A DNA stretch of 64,000 bases from Solidesulfovibrio alcoholivorans DSM 5433 (GCF_000702665.1 NZ_JNJA01000002.1:310001-374000); one strand, 5' to 3'; shown: positions 20,200 through 32,195, counted from the stretch's first letter. The notes: generated by a model from the letters alone, not told the origin. Numbers and translations are program-made.

Positions 20200-21602
20200 T
20201 CACCGGTACCCCTCAGCCGCGATGCCCAATCGCCGCAGGATCTTCTGGAGCGACACCCGTTCCAGCCCGGACAGCCGGGCGGCTTCGGAGACGTTGCCGC
20301 GCGTCTGGCCGAGCAGGCGTTCGACGTAGCGGCGGGTGAAGGCGTCGACGACGCGGGCTTTGGCTTCGAGGTAGGGCGCGGCCATGCCGGCTTCGTCGTC
20401 GCCGTCGATGGGGTCGGACTGGTCGGGGTCGGCGGTGGCCACGGCCTTGGGGCCGATGACGTCGCCGCGGCAGAAGACGGTGAGGCGGCGCACGAAGTTG
20501 AAGAGTTCGCGCACGTTGCCGGGCCAGTCCCGACCGGCGAGGGCGGCGAGGGCTTCGGCGGAGAATTCCTTTTCGCCGATGCCTGTTTCGCGGCAGGCGC
20601 GCGAGAGGAAGGCCGTGGCGAGCAACGGGATGTCTTCGCGGCGTTCGCGAAGGGGCGGCATGCGCACGGTGAGCACGTTAAGGCGGTAGTAGAGGTCTTC
20701 GCGGAAGGATTTGTCGGCGATCTTGGCTTCGAGGTCCTGGTTGGTGGAGGCGAGGATGCGCACGTCGATGGGCGTGGATTTGCTCGAGCCCACGGGGCGG
20801 ACTTCGCGTTCCTGGAGCACGCGCAGGAGTTTGGTCTGCACGCTCATGGGGATGTCGCCGATTTCGTCGAGCACGATGACGCCGCCGTTGGCGGACTGGA
20901 ACAGGCCGCGCCGGTCGCGTTCGGCTCCGGTGAAGGCCCCGCGCACGTGGCCGAAGAGTTCGCTTTCGAGCAACTGGTCCGGGATGGCCGGGCAGTTGAC
21001 GGAAAGAAACGGGCCGGCGGCACGCCGCGACAGGCTGTGTATGGCCCGGGCGGCGAGTTCCTTGCCCGTGCCGGATTCGCCGCGAATGAGCACGGTGTAG
21101 TCCGAGCCGGCCACGGCGGCGATGGCTTCCTTGACCTGCGCCATGGCCGGGGATTCGCCGAGGAGCCCGACGCTTGCGCCGCAGGCTTCGACCGCGGCGC
21201 GAAGACGCTGGTTTTCGCGAAGCAGCTCCGCCCGTTCCAGGCCCTTGGCGATGACCCGGGCCAGATGCTCGGAGTCCACGGGTTTGGTGAGGAAATCGTA
21301 GGCTCCGGCCTTGAGTGCGGCCACGGCCGTGTCGATGTCGCCGTGGGCCGTGAGGAGCACCACGCCCAGGCGCGGTTCCAGGGCGAGCGCCCGGGGCAGC
21401 AACTCCAGGCCTGAAATCCCGGGCATGCGCAGGTCCGTGACGAGCACGGCGCAGGGGCGCGCGGCGAGGTCTTCCAGGGCTGCCTCGCCGGAACAGACGT
21501 GGTCGAGCCGGGCTTCGGGGATTTTGGGCGCGAGCAGCCGGGTGAGCCCGCGGGCGAAGTCCGGCTGGTCGTCGACGATGAGCACGCGCGGCGCGGTTTC
21601 AT

Positions 21603-21606
<4 letters not shown>
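20200..21606 (-). CDS. Sigma-54-dependent response regulator (NtrC family)
   Basis: A 468-aa enhancer-binding regulator. The receiver domain has D12/D13, phospho-acceptor D58 and K108. The AAA+ domain has Walker A GESGTGKE and the sigma-54 contact loop GAFTGA. The C-terminal Fis-type helix-turn-helix is near 430-465 (GNVSEAARLSGLERVSLQ). Its ATG overlaps the stop of the kinase gene (ATGA), so the two are translated together and form one phosphorelay. The likely target is the divergent exporter operon, which has a sigma-54 promoter and a palindromic site (inference). Confidence 0.93.
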
Positions 21607-24068
<2,462 letters not shown>

Positions 24069-24133
24069 GGCCCCTCCCCTTACCTTCTTTTTGGTGCGGA
24101 AGCGTGGAAAACGCAATGCGAACGCCGGGATGC

Positions 24134-24159
24134 GAGGTGCTAACTCGAGTTTGCACCTC
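24134..24159. promoter_or_regulatory. 26-bp near-perfect palindrome, likely enhancer site
   Basis: GAGGTGC (24134-24140) and GCACCTC (24153-24159) are exact complements. The centre, AACTCGAGTT (24142-24151), is itself a perfect palindrome. Only the symmetric pair 24141/24152 is mismatched. It lies about 60 nt upstream of the sigma-54 -24 element, a usual place for an NtrC-type activator dimer. Also covers the 419-bp gap 24069-24487 together with the promoter entry; no gene is seen in that gap. Confidence 0.65.
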
Positions 24160-24217
24160 TGGTCGAGCCTGAAAAAAACATCTTGTTATCCCGGCATGTT
24201 GCTCTCTCTCGTAAAAG

Positions 24218-24233
24218 TGGTCCCGGACTTGCT
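24218..24233 (+). promoter_or_regulatory. Sigma-54 (-24/-12) promoter of the exporter operon
   Basis: TGGTCCCGGACTTGCT fits the -24/-12 consensus TGGCAC-N5-TTGCT: GG and GC are separated by exactly 10 nt, with one base off in the TGGCAC half. Transcription would start near 24245, leaving a leader of about 240 nt before the exporter ATG. The adjacent two-component genes encode a sigma-54 activator, which makes a chance match less likely. Confidence 0.7.
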
Positions 24234-24487
24234 TAAAGGGGCAGCGGGGACACGGGTCCCTGCGGCGGCGTCGGTTTCGGGGAGGGAATTCCCGGGCGAA
24301 GCGCCGGCCGGACTGACAAGGGAGGACGGAGCGAACGCGGGCCGCCGCCGTGGCGCGGCCTTGCGGGAGCGATCGGCGCGGCATGGCGGCCGTCCCGACG
24401 GGCCTTGGGAGAGCGCCTGCGGGAAGGGCGCGCGGTGCGGGCGGTCGCGGCACGGCTGCGTCATCGTCAACGCAAAAGGAGGGAGTC

Positions 24488-25927
24488 ATGGCGGAAAAAA
24501 AATGGCTTACGGAAGACAAGCTGGCCCTTATCCTGGGGCTTGTCCTTTTCGGCTTGTCGCTATTCAACTTCGGCGGCGTGGATCCGCTCGGCTGGGCCGT
24601 CAAGTCGAACGTCTGGATCGAGCCGGGCCAGATGTTCTCGGCGGCCACGGGCGCCTATAAGGGCATGTCCGGGGTGCTTTCGCTCATCCTGACCTGGATT
24701 TTCGTCACCGTGATCCTGGCGTTCGGCATCAAGGCCCTGGGCGGCGATCCGAAACGTTTCATGGTGAGTTTTTCGCTGGTGTTCTTCATCGGCTTTTTCT
24801 GCTTCGCCCTGGGCCACTACGCGACCATCGCGGCCACGCCCAACCAGCTCGCGAAGTACAACCTCAAGTGGGCCATGGGCCTGACCGGCGAGGCGGGATT
24901 CATCATCGCGCTTTTGGTCGGCATCTTCATCGGCAACTTCATGCCGGGGCTGGCCGAAAAGCTGAAGCCCGCGCTGAAGCCCGAGATGTTCGTCAAGATC
25001 GCCATCGTCATCCTCGGCGCGGAACTCGGCGTCAAGTCCGTGGACGCCCTGGGCCTGGCTTCCTCGGTCATCTTCCGGGGCCTTTGCGCCATCGTCGAAG
25101 CGTACCTGATCTACTGGGCTCTGGTTTATTACATCTCCCGGAAATACTTCAAGTTCAGCCGTGAATGGGCGGCTCCGCTCGCTTCCGGCATTTCCATCTG
25201 CGGCGTTTCCGCCGCCATCGCCACCGGTGGCGCGATCCGCGCCCGGCCCATCGTCCCGATCATGGTTTCCTCCCTGGTCGTCGTGTTCACCTGCGTGGAA
25301 ATGCTGATCCTGCCCTTCGTCGCCCAGCACTGGATGTACGGCGAGCCCATGGTGGCCGGCGCGTGGATGGGGCTGGCCGTCAAGTCCGACGGCGGCGCCA
25401 TCGCCTCCGGCGTCATCACCGACGCGCTGATCCGCGCCCAGGCCCTGGCCGCGGACGGCATCAAGTACCAGGAAGGCTGGGTGACCATGGCGGCCACCAC
25501 GATCAAGATCTTCATCGACGTCTTCATCGGCGTGTGGGCCTTCATCCTGGCCGCCATCTGGTGTACGATGATCGAGTGCAAGCCCGGCGAGCGCATGAAG
25601 TTCGGCGCGATCCTCGACCGCTTCCCGCGCTTCGTGCTCGGCTACGTCATCACCTTCATCATCATGCTGGTCCTTTGCGCCAAGGGCGGCGATATGCTGA
25701 AGTTCGGCAAGACCGCCATCGGCGACACCGGCCCCTTCCGGGCCATCTTCTTCGTGCTGACGTTTTTCACCATCGGCGTGGTGTCCAACTTCAAGAAGCT
25801 GTGGGATGAGGGCATCGGCCGTCTGGCCCTGGTCTATATCGTGAGCCTTTTCGGCTTCATCATCTGGATCGGGCTGTTCATCTCCTGGCTGTTCTTCCAT
25901 GGCGTCAAGCCGCCCCTGGCTTCCTAG
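24488..25927 (+). CDS. YeiH-family putative sulfate exporter
   Basis: A 479-aa polytopic inner-membrane protein with about twelve helices. Conserved-looking blocks include EMFVKIAIVILGAELGVKSV, SGISICGVSAAIATGGAI and AVKSDGGAIASGVITDAL, typical of the UPF0324/YeiH group annotated as putative sulfate exporters. Biochemical function of the family is poorly established. ATG 24488 follows AAAGGAGGGA. The 57-aa gene downstream shares its transcript, and a sigma-54 promoter lies upstream, so expression is probably controlled by the divergent kinase-regulator pair. Confidence 0.85.
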   Translation: MAEKKWLTEDKLALILGLVLFGLSLFNFGGVDPLGWAVKSNVWIEPGQMFSAATGAYKGMSGVLSLILTWIFVTVILAFGIKALGGDPKRFMVSFSLVFFIGFFCFALGHYATIAATPNQLAKYNLKWAMGLTGEAGFIIALLVGIFIGNFMPGLAEKLKPALKPEMFVKIAIVILGAELGVKSVDALGLASSVIFRGLCAIVEAYLIYWALVYYISRKYFKFSREWAAPLASGISICGVSAAIATGGAIRARPIVPIMVSSLVVVFTCVEMLILPFVAQHWMYGEPMVAGAWMGLAVKSDGGAIASGVITDALIRAQALAADGIKYQEGWVTMAATTIKIFIDVFIGVWAFILAAIWCTMIECKPGERMKFGAILDRFPRFVLGYVITFIIMLVLCAKGGDMLKFGKTAIGDTGPFRAIFFVLTFFTIGVVSNFKKLWDEGIGRLALVYIVSLFGFIIWIGLFISWLFFHGVKPPLAS

Positions 25928-25962
25928 CACAGCCGGGTCAAACCATACGCAAGGAGGCCTGC

Positions 25963-26136
25963 ATGGAACCTGAAAAGAAAGACGCGACGTTTTCCGAAGA
26001 GCTCTCGAAAATGGAATGGGAACCGCTCATGCCCATCGAGAAGAAGCTCATCGCCTGGAGCCTCGGCCTGGGCACGGCGCTGCTGTTCATCCTTTACTAC
26101 GTCAGCGGCGTGTTCTTCCCCGGCGCGCACGGCTAG
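25963..26136 (+). CDS. Small single-helix membrane protein of the exporter operon
   Basis: A 57-aa protein beginning MEPEKKDATFSEELSK. An acidic/amphipathic cytosolic N-terminus of about 28 residues is followed by one membrane helix at about 30-51 (KLIAWSLGLGTALLFILYY). ATG 25963 has a consensus AAGGAGG at 25951-25957. It starts 35 nt after the exporter and is followed at once by a strong terminator, so it is the last gene of the operon. I do not recognise a family; an accessory subunit or stability factor for the exporter is inferred. Confidence 0.8.
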   Translation: MEPEKKDATFSEELSKMEWEPLMPIEKKLIAWSLGLGTALLFILYYVSGVFFPGAHG

Positions 26137-26159
26137 GCGCAACGACCACGCGAATAACG

Positions 26160-26189
26160 AACGGGCGGTCCGAAAGGACCGCCCGTTTT
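26160..26189 (+). terminator. Intrinsic terminator of the exporter operon
   Basis: A perfect 12-bp stem (AACGGGCGGTCC / GGACCGCCCGTT) is closed by a GAAA tetraloop, with TT continuing the T-run to 26189. It lies 24 nt after the 57-aa gene. Confidence 0.9.
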
Positions 26190-26236
26190 GCGTGTCTGGC
26201 CGGTGAAATAATCCTGTCTTCCAAATTCCTTCGTTC

Positions 26237-26287
26237 CCCCGTCCAGGGGGCCCGGGGGGATGATCCCCCCGGCCGCCGGCGGCATCT
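26237..26287 (-). repeat. Dispersed G/C palindrome, copy B
   Basis: Core CCGGGGGGAT (26252-26261), central G, ATCCCCCCGG (26263-26272). On the minus strand it is preceded by GATGCCGCCGGCGGCC, matching the flank of the other copies. It lies between the exporter terminator and the 3' end of the next minus-strand gene. Confidence 0.75.
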
Positions 26288-26310
26288 TCTCTCCCTCTTG
26301 CCGTACCCCG

Positions 26311-28287
26311 CTACGGCCGTACGGCGTTGCGGCCTGCCGTATAGACCAGCGCCTCGCCCCAGGGCGCGCGCGTGCGCAGGGCCGGCTTTTGTCCGGCCAG
26401 GCAAGTCTCCGCCTGTTCGTTTTCCATGACGACGGTGACGTCGAAGCGCGTGACGGCCTCGCGAAGCATCTGGCAGTCACGGATGTCGTATGCCTCGTCG
26501 CCAAGCGCCGCCACGGGCGCGTCCGGGCCGGCCACGACCCAGTCCTGGGCGCGGGCGTAGAAGAGGATCGGGTAGATCACGCTGTCCTTGCCGGTCACGA
26601 GCAGACCCTTGCCGCCGGGATAGATGCCGCCCGCGAGATAATCGAGCAGGAGCGGGGCGTTGAAAAAGGCGGCGTAGGCGTCGCGCCGCGTGCCCGGCCG
26701 GTCCAGGATCGACGGCGCAAAGGGCGGGTCGGCCTCGGGCAGGTATCTGGCGTCCAGGAGCGGCCGGTCCTGGTTGGCAAGGACGGCTGCCGCAAGCGTC
26801 GCGGCGGCGACGGCGAGAATCGGCAGGCGAAGCGGTCGCCGATCGTGCCAGACGCGCCGCGCCGCGACGAGGCAGGGTGCGCTCGCGGCGAAAAAAAGCG
26901 TGAAAAACCGGTTGTTGTAGCTGAACCAGGTGATCTTGTAGGCCACCAGCAGCGCGAATGCGGCAAGGGACGCGGCCGTGAGGCGGCACAGCAGGTCGTC
27001 CCGGCGAAAAAGCCCCGCCGCGACGCAGGGGACCACGAGCAGGCCCCCGAGCAGGCCGAACCAGGCCGCGTCCTCGCGCAGGGCGTTGCCCGGGGCGTAG
27101 GCGGGGTGAAAATCCATGGATGCGCCCGGTCCCTTGCCCGGGCCGAAGAGTGCGCCGTGCAGGTCGCGGCGCGCCGTGAACCAGGCGCGCCCGGGGATGT
27201 CCAGCACGTCCAGGGCGTAGCGCGTGAGGTTCGCCGCCGCGCCGCGCAGGCCGTCGGCGTTTTCGTGCAGGGCCACGGCCGCGCGCGGACCGAAGGGGTC
27301 GCCAAAGCGCGTGAGGTTCACCCACTGGCTGAACAGGCACAGGCAAAGCATGGCCGCAAGCAGCAGCGACGCCCCGGCGAACCTCGGCCGCGACGCCGCC
27401 CAGGCACGGGCCAGCGCGGCGCGCAGTTCCCTGCGCCGGACCCAAAGGACGAGCGCGACGCAGGGACCGCCGAAGAGCGCGAAATGGCTTTTGGTGGAGA
27501 TGCCGTAAAAGGCGAAGACGAGCAGCAGGGCAAGCCGGCCGAGGGCGGGGCGATCGAGCAACCCTCCCGCGGCCACGAGGCAGGCCACGGCCATGGCCGC
27601 CGCGCCGATGTCGTTTTTGGTGGAGACGGCCTCCAGAGGCAAAAGCGTGAGCGAAGCGACGACAAGGGCCGTGCGCAGGGCGAAGGCCGTGTCCCCGCGT
27701 CGCCTGGCCAGGGCGAACGTGCCCGAGAGGGTGGCGAGATAGGCCGTTAGCGAGAAGGCGGCGATGGCCCGGTCCGTGCCGTAGCGCAGGAAAAACCAGT
27801 GGAGCAGGTCGAATCCCGGGCTGAAGGACAGCTGGCGAAACGTCGCGTAGTGCGCGGGGGCCAGCGTGTTCTCGCGCATCATGACCAGCACCCGCGCCAG
27901 ATTGTAAGTCATGGAGTCCCAGTTGGTCGGCGGCGCGACCCAGACCGTGACGCCGAGGCCGGCGATGGCCGCGCCGAGAAGCCAGGCGACGGGCAAGGAC
28001 GCGGCCAGGCGCAGGGCTCGCCACAGTTCCGGCAGGAAGCGGCGTTCGCCCCGGGTAAGCCCGGCCGAGCACAGGCCGCAGACGGCCGCGTCGAGCAGCC
28101 AGGGGAAGCGGGCGAGGCGCAGGGCGAAAAGGAGTTGTATCGCGATGCCGAGGCTGGCGAGCGTCAGCGCCAGGGCGCGGCACAAGGCCTCGCCAAAGGG
28201 GATGGCCGTCGGTTGCAGGCGGTATAACACCGCGACGCAACAGGCGAGTTCGCCGAGCAACAGCAGGGAAAGCAGTCCGTCGGGCAT
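26311..28287 (-). CDS. Polytopic membrane protein, GT-C (family 39-like) glycosyltransferase
   Basis: A 658-aa protein with about a dozen hydrophobic helices and a soluble C-terminal part of about 150 residues. The first large loop carries PPTNWDSMTYNLARV, resembling the acidic motif of lipid-linked-sugar-dependent GT-C enzymes, and SYNNRFFTLFFAA lies further on. It probably transfers a sugar from a polyprenyl donor to a surface acceptor, but neither donor nor acceptor can be read from context. ATG 28287 has GGAGG upstream on the minus strand; longer frames upstream lack one. It is monocistronic and divergent from the 28501 gene. Confidence 0.6.
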   Translation of the reverse strand: MPDGLLSLLLLGELACCVAVLYRLQPTAIPFGEALCRALALTLASLGIAIQLLFALRLARFPWLLDAAVCGLCSAGLTRGERRFLPELWRALRLAASLPVAWLLGAAIAGLGVTVWVAPPTNWDSMTYNLARVLVMMRENTLAPAHYATFRQLSFSPGFDLLHWFFLRYGTDRAIAAFSLTAYLATLSGTFALARRRGDTAFALRTALVVASLTLLPLEAVSTKNDIGAAAMAVACLVAAGGLLDRPALGRLALLLVFAFYGISTKSHFALFGGPCVALVLWVRRRELRAALARAWAASRPRFAGASLLLAAMLCLCLFSQWVNLTRFGDPFGPRAAVALHENADGLRGAAANLTRYALDVLDIPGRAWFTARRDLHGALFGPGKGPGASMDFHPAYAPGNALREDAAWFGLLGGLLVVPCVAAGLFRRDDLLCRLTAASLAAFALLVAYKITWFSYNNRFFTLFFAASAPCLVAARRVWHDRRPLRLPILAVAAATLAAAVLANQDRPLLDARYLPEADPPFAPSILDRPGTRRDAYAAFFNAPLLLDYLAGGIYPGGKGLLVTGKDSVIYPILFYARAQDWVVAGPDAPVAALGDEAYDIRDCQMLREAVTRFDVTVVMENEQAETCLAGQKPALRTRAPWGEALVYTAGRNAVRP

Positions 28288-28431
28288 GGACCTCCGGGAC
28301 GTTGTCGGCCCAAAAAAGCCGTCCGCGTCATGGAACATACAGGAAAATGCCGCCGGAAAAAGCCTTGCCGCCGCATGCCGCATGGGGCATTGCAGGCGCA
28401 GGAGCCGGCGCCTACGCGCCTTGGCCAAGCC

Positions 28432-28460
28432 TTGCCAAACGCCGGCTTCGGCATTATCTG
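28432..28460 (+). promoter_or_regulatory. Candidate sigma-70 promoter for the FAD/Fe-S oxidoreductase
   Basis: TTGCCA (28432-28437), a 17-nt spacer and TATCTG (28455-28460) lie 40 nt before the start codon. The -35 is five of six but the -10 only three of six, so this is tentative. The rest of the 213-bp divergent gap (28288-28500) shows nothing else I can name. Confidence 0.3.
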
Positions 28461-28500
28461 ACTCCCTCCCTCATTTCAACCCTCGCCGGAAGCGCCCAAT

Positions 28501-31500
28501 ATGTCGGAGCGAACGCCTCATATATCCCTGCCCCTCGAACGCCTTGTGCCGCGGGTCCTCGACATCAGCCCCGAGGAACTCGATTCCTGGCCCGAGGACG
28601 CGCGAAACCTCGCCGTGGCCGTGGCCGCCGAACTTTTTCTCGTGCGCGCCAATCCCTTCATCAAGCCCGACGACGTCAAGGCCTCGGTGGAAAAACGCCT
28701 CGCCGAAGCCAACCCCAAGGCCTGGGGCGACTATCCCCGCACCATTCGCAGGGCCTACAAGGCCTTTTGGGACGTGTTCGAGGCGGACAAGCGCTTTCGC
28801 GACAATCTGGTCGAACGCCTGCGCCAGTTCCTGCCGGCAGAGGATGTGGTCACCGCGGCGCACTCCCTGGTCGAGTGTTCCACGGACGCCACGGACCTGC
28901 GCATGGAGATCCCGCTGTGCATGCTCCTGCCCGAGTCGGCCGAGCATATCCGCCATATTCTGCGCCTGGCCAACGAGCTGGAATTCGCCGTCATCCCGCG
29001 CGGCGGCGGTTCGGGCCTGACCGGCGGCGCCGTGCCGGCGCACCGCCGCTCGGTGATCCTGAGCCTTTCGAAATTCAAGAAGATCATTTCCGTCGACACG
29101 GAAGCCAGGACGCTTTGCGCCCAGACCGGCGTCATCACCATGAAGGCCATCAAGGCCGCCGAGGCCAAGGGCCTGCTCTTCACCGTGGACCCGGCCTCCA
29201 AGGCCGCGTCGTCGCTTGGCGGCAATATCGCCGAGAACGCCGGCGGACCCTTCGCCTTTGAATACGGCACCACGCTCGACAACATCATCAGTTACAAGAT
29301 GGTCGAGGCCACGGGCGAGATCATCGAGGTGCGCCGGGTGGACCACCCGCGCCACAAGATCCGTCCCGACGAGACGGCCGTGTTCGAGGTGCTCGACGGC
29401 GAGGGCGCGGTGCGCGACGTCATAAGCCTGCCCGGCGACCAGATCCGGGCGAAGGACCTGGGCAAGGACGTCTCCAACAAGTACCTCGGCGGCCTGCCCG
29501 GCGTGCAGAAGGAAGGCGTGGACGGCATCATCACCGAGGCCTGCTTCGCGCTTTATCCGATCCCCAAGTATTCGCGCACGCTGTGCCTGGAATTTTTCGG
29601 CCGCTCCATGAAGAACGCCATGTGCGTCATCCGCGACGTGGTGGGCCTGCGCAACCGCATCCGCGAAGAAGGCGACGCGGTCAAGATTTCCGCGCTGGAG
29701 GAGTTCAACTCCAAGTACGTACGGGCCATCAACTACGTGAAGAAGTCCTCGCTCTACGAGGGCGACCCCATTTCCGTGCTGCTGCTCCAGCTCGACTCCG
29801 ACGACGAGGACGCGCTCATGCGCGCCGCGGCCGACATCGTGGACATCGTCGATCCCTACGACAATGTGGACGTGTTCGAGGCCAAGGACGCCAAGACCGC
29901 GGAACTGTACTGGGAGGACCGGCACAAGCTCTCGGCCATCTCCAGGCGCACCTCGGGCTTCAAGATCAACGAGGACGTGGTCATCCCGCTGTCCGTCGTG
30001 CCGGAGTTCGCCGAATTCCTGGAGGACTTGAACCTCCACTGCATCGCCCATGCCTACCGCACGGCCCTGCAAAACGCCGGCCGGCTGCCCGGCATCCCGG
30101 CTTCGGACGAATTCATCGCCATGGAGCTGGAATTTTGCGACCGCGTGCTGCGCGGGCGCATCACGGGCCGGGACCTGTCCGACTCGGAAGTGGAGATGCA
30201 GACCTACTACTTCTTCACGGACCTCGCCGCGCGCTATCCCCGGCTCAAGGACCGCCTCGCCGCCATCCACGCCGACCTTGCCGCCACGCGCATCGAGGTG
30301 GCGAGCCACATGCACGCGGGCGACGGCAACTGCCACGTGAACATCCCGGTCAATTCCAACGACCCCGAGATGATGCGGCAAGCCTGGGAGGCGGCGGAAA
30401 AGGTCTTCGAGAAGGTCACCCAGCTCGGCGGCGCGGTCTCGGGCGAACACGGCATTGGCATCACCAAGATCGCGTTCCTCGCCGAGGCCAAGATCGAGGC
30501 CCTGCGCGCCTACAAGAAACGCGTGGACCCCAAGGGCCTCATCAACCCGGGCAAGCTGACCACGCGCGAGTTGGCCGTCGAGCCCTACACCTTTTCGTTT
30601 AACCGCTTGATCCGCGACATCAAGAAGACGGCGTTACCCGACAAGGATACGCTGATTTCGATTCTAAGCGGCATCCAGTTCTGCAACCGCTGCGGCAAGT
30701 GCAAGCAGGTCTGCCCGATGTTCGCGCCGGAATACGGGATGCTCTATCATCCGCGTAACAAGAACATCGCCCTTGGCGCGATTATAGAGGCCATCTACTA
30801 TTCCCAGATCGCGCATGGCGAGCCCGATCCGGCGCTGCTCGACAAGCTGCGCGGCATCATCGACCACTGCACGGCCTGCGGCAAGTGCACGGGCGTGTGT
30901 TCGGTGAAGATCGAGTCCGGCAAGGTGGCGCTGGGGCTGCGCAATTTCCTGGACCAGCAGGGCTGCGGCGGGCATCCCATCAAGCACAAGGTCCTGTCGT
31001 ACCTGGTCGAGGACGTGTCCGACCGCGCGCCCAGGGCGGCCAAGCTCGCGGCCTACGGCCAGCAGTTCCACAACAAGGCCATGCCGCTTCTGCCGCGCTT
31101 CTGGCGCGACCGCATCGAGAACCCGGCCCTGCGCGGCCCCAACCCGTCCATCGGGCTGCGCAATCTCTCCGAGCGGCTGGACCTGGACAAGGGTTCCATC
31201 TTCATCCCCAAGGAGGGGCGCGAGGCCCCCGAGACGGTGCTCTATTTTCCGGGCTGCGGCGCGTCGCTTTTTTCGAGCGCCATCGGCATGGCGGCGGTGC
31301 ATCTGCTGCTGCGGGCCGAGGTGGCGGTGCTCATCCCCCACCGGCATCTGTGCTGCGGTTATCCGCTGCTCGCCGCGGGCATGGGCGAGGAGTATCGCCG
31401 CAACCGCGAGCGCAACCGCGAGGCGCTGCGCGCGCTGCTCGAAGAGGCGGAGCAACTGGGGCTTTCGCCTTCCCACTGCCTGACGAGCTGCGGCACCTGC

Positions 31501-32025
31501 CGCGAGGCGCTGGAGGAACACGAACTCAAGACGTTGCGGCCGGACCTCGCGCACATGGATGTCACGCAGTTTCTGCTCGGCCGTCTGGATTTCCCGGCGT
31601 CGGGGGACACCACGCCGATCCTCTACCATGCCGCCTGCCACTGCGAGTGGGCCGACGTGCCGAAGAACAAGGCCACGGGTATGTACATGGCGGCCCTGCG
31701 CAAGGTCACGGGCCGGCCTGTGGAGCTTTCGCCCAACTGCTGCGGCGAGTCCGGCATGGGGGCGATGACCACGCCCGCCATCTACAACCGGATTCGCGAG
31801 CGCAAGCGCGTCACGCTGGCCGAGAACCTGGCCGACGCGCCGGAAACGATGCCGATCCTGGTCGGCTGCCCGTCGTGCAAGATGGGCATCAACCGCATCC
31901 TTGCGGAGCTGCGCGACAAGCATCCGGTGCTGCACACGCTCGAGTACCTGGCCGAGGCGCTGGACGGCCCCAAGTGGAAGAAACTGCTGAAAAAAAATGT
32001 CAAGGACGCCCGCGTGCGCGGCTAG
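28501..32025 (+). CDS. FAD-linked/iron-sulfur oxidoreductase, D-lactate dehydrogenase type
   Basis: A 1174-aa fusion. The N-terminal half is a GlcD-type FAD domain with IPRGGGSGLTGGAVPA near residue 165, plus HMHAGDGNCHVN and GEHGIG in the C-terminal cap. Two 4Fe-4S sites follow: C728/C731/C734/C738 and C790/C793/C796/C800. The last 350 residues contain two CCG-type cysteine modules (YFPGCGASLFS, CCGYPL; YHAACHCEW, CCGESGMG, GCPSCK). This layout fits a one-polypeptide 2-hydroxyacid dehydrogenase passing electrons from FAD to a membrane or soluble acceptor; D-lactate is the likeliest substrate in this group. Confidence 0.88.
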   Translation: MSERTPHISLPLERLVPRVLDISPEELDSWPEDARNLAVAVAAELFLVRANPFIKPDDVKASVEKRLAEANPKAWGDYPRTIRRAYKAFWDVFEADKRFRDNLVERLRQFLPAEDVVTAAHSLVECSTDATDLRMEIPLCMLLPESAEHIRHILRLANELEFAVIPRGGGSGLTGGAVPAHRRSVILSLSKFKKIISVDTEARTLCAQTGVITMKAIKAAEAKGLLFTVDPASKAASSLGGNIAENAGGPFAFEYGTTLDNIISYKMVEATGEIIEVRRVDHPRHKIRPDETAVFEVLDGEGAVRDVISLPGDQIRAKDLGKDVSNKYLGGLPGVQKEGVDGIITEACFALYPIPKYSRTLCLEFFGRSMKNAMCVIRDVVGLRNRIREEGDAVKISALEEFNSKYVRAINYVKKSSLYEGDPISVLLLQLDSDDEDALMRAAADIVDIVDPYDNVDVFEAKDAKTAELYWEDRHKLSAISRRTSGFKINEDVVIPLSVVPEFAEFLEDLNLHCIAHAYRTALQNAGRLPGIPASDEFIAMELEFCDRVLRGRITGRDLSDSEVEMQTYYFFTDLAARYPRLKDRLAAIHADLAATRIEVASHMHAGDGNCHVNIPVNSNDPEMMRQAWEAAEKVFEKVTQLGGAVSGEHGIGITKIAFLAEAKIEALRAYKKRVDPKGLINPGKLTTRELAVEPYTFSFNRLIRDIKKTALPDKDTLISILSGIQFCNRCGKCKQVCPMFAPEYGMLYHPRNKNIALGAIIEAIYYSQIAHGEPDPALLDKLRGIIDHCTACGKCTGVCSVKIESGKVALGLRNFLDQQGCGGHPIKHKVLSYLVEDVSDRAPRAAKLAAYGQQFHNKAMPLLPRFWRDRIENPALRGPNPSIGLRNLSERLDLDKGSIFIPKEGREAPETVLYFPGCGASLFSSAIGMAAVHLLLRAEVAVLIPHRHLCCGYPLLAAGMGEEYRRNRERNREALRALLEEAEQLGLSPSHCLTSCGTCREALEEHELKTLRPDLAHMDVTQFLLGRLDFPASGDTTPILYHAACHCEWADVPKNKATGMYMAALRKVTGRPVELSPNCCGESGMGAMTTPAIYNRIRERKRVTLAENLADAPETMPILVGCPSCKMGINRILAELRDKHPVLHTLEYLAEALDGPKWKKLLKKNVKDARVRG

Positions 32026-32066
32026 GCGAACGCGGACATCGCTCCCGTTCGTCAGGCCTTTTCAGG

Positions 32067-32099
32067 AAGCCCCCTTCGTTGGAGGGGGCTTTTTTTTTT
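32067..32099 (+). terminator. Intrinsic terminator after the FAD/Fe-S oxidoreductase
   Basis: AAGCCCCCT (32067-32075) pairs with AGGGGGCTT (32083-32091), loop of 7 nt, followed by T to 32099. It lies 42 nt after the stop codon. Confidence 0.92.
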
Positions 32100-32161
32100 G
32101 CGCTGCGGCACGCGCCGCGTATCCTGGTGAGATTCCATGGTAAAATATAAATTAAAATATA

Positions 32162-32195
32162 TTGATTCTTGCCATGCCGCCTGCGATATATCGCA
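32162..32195 (+). promoter_or_regulatory. Promoter region with 14-bp palindromic operator before the subtilase
   Basis: TTGATT (32162-32167), a 17-nt spacer and GATATA (32185-32190) form a modest sigma-70-like promoter. The perfect palindrome TGCGATATATCGCA (32182-32195) covers the -10, as a repressor site would. The 30 bases before it are almost pure A/T, in contrast to the rest of the window. Confidence 0.5.

Noticed and set aside
26260-27750. Plus-strand frame of about 496 aa
   Set aside because: Antisense to the polytopic glycosyltransferase-like gene, with low-complexity charged composition.
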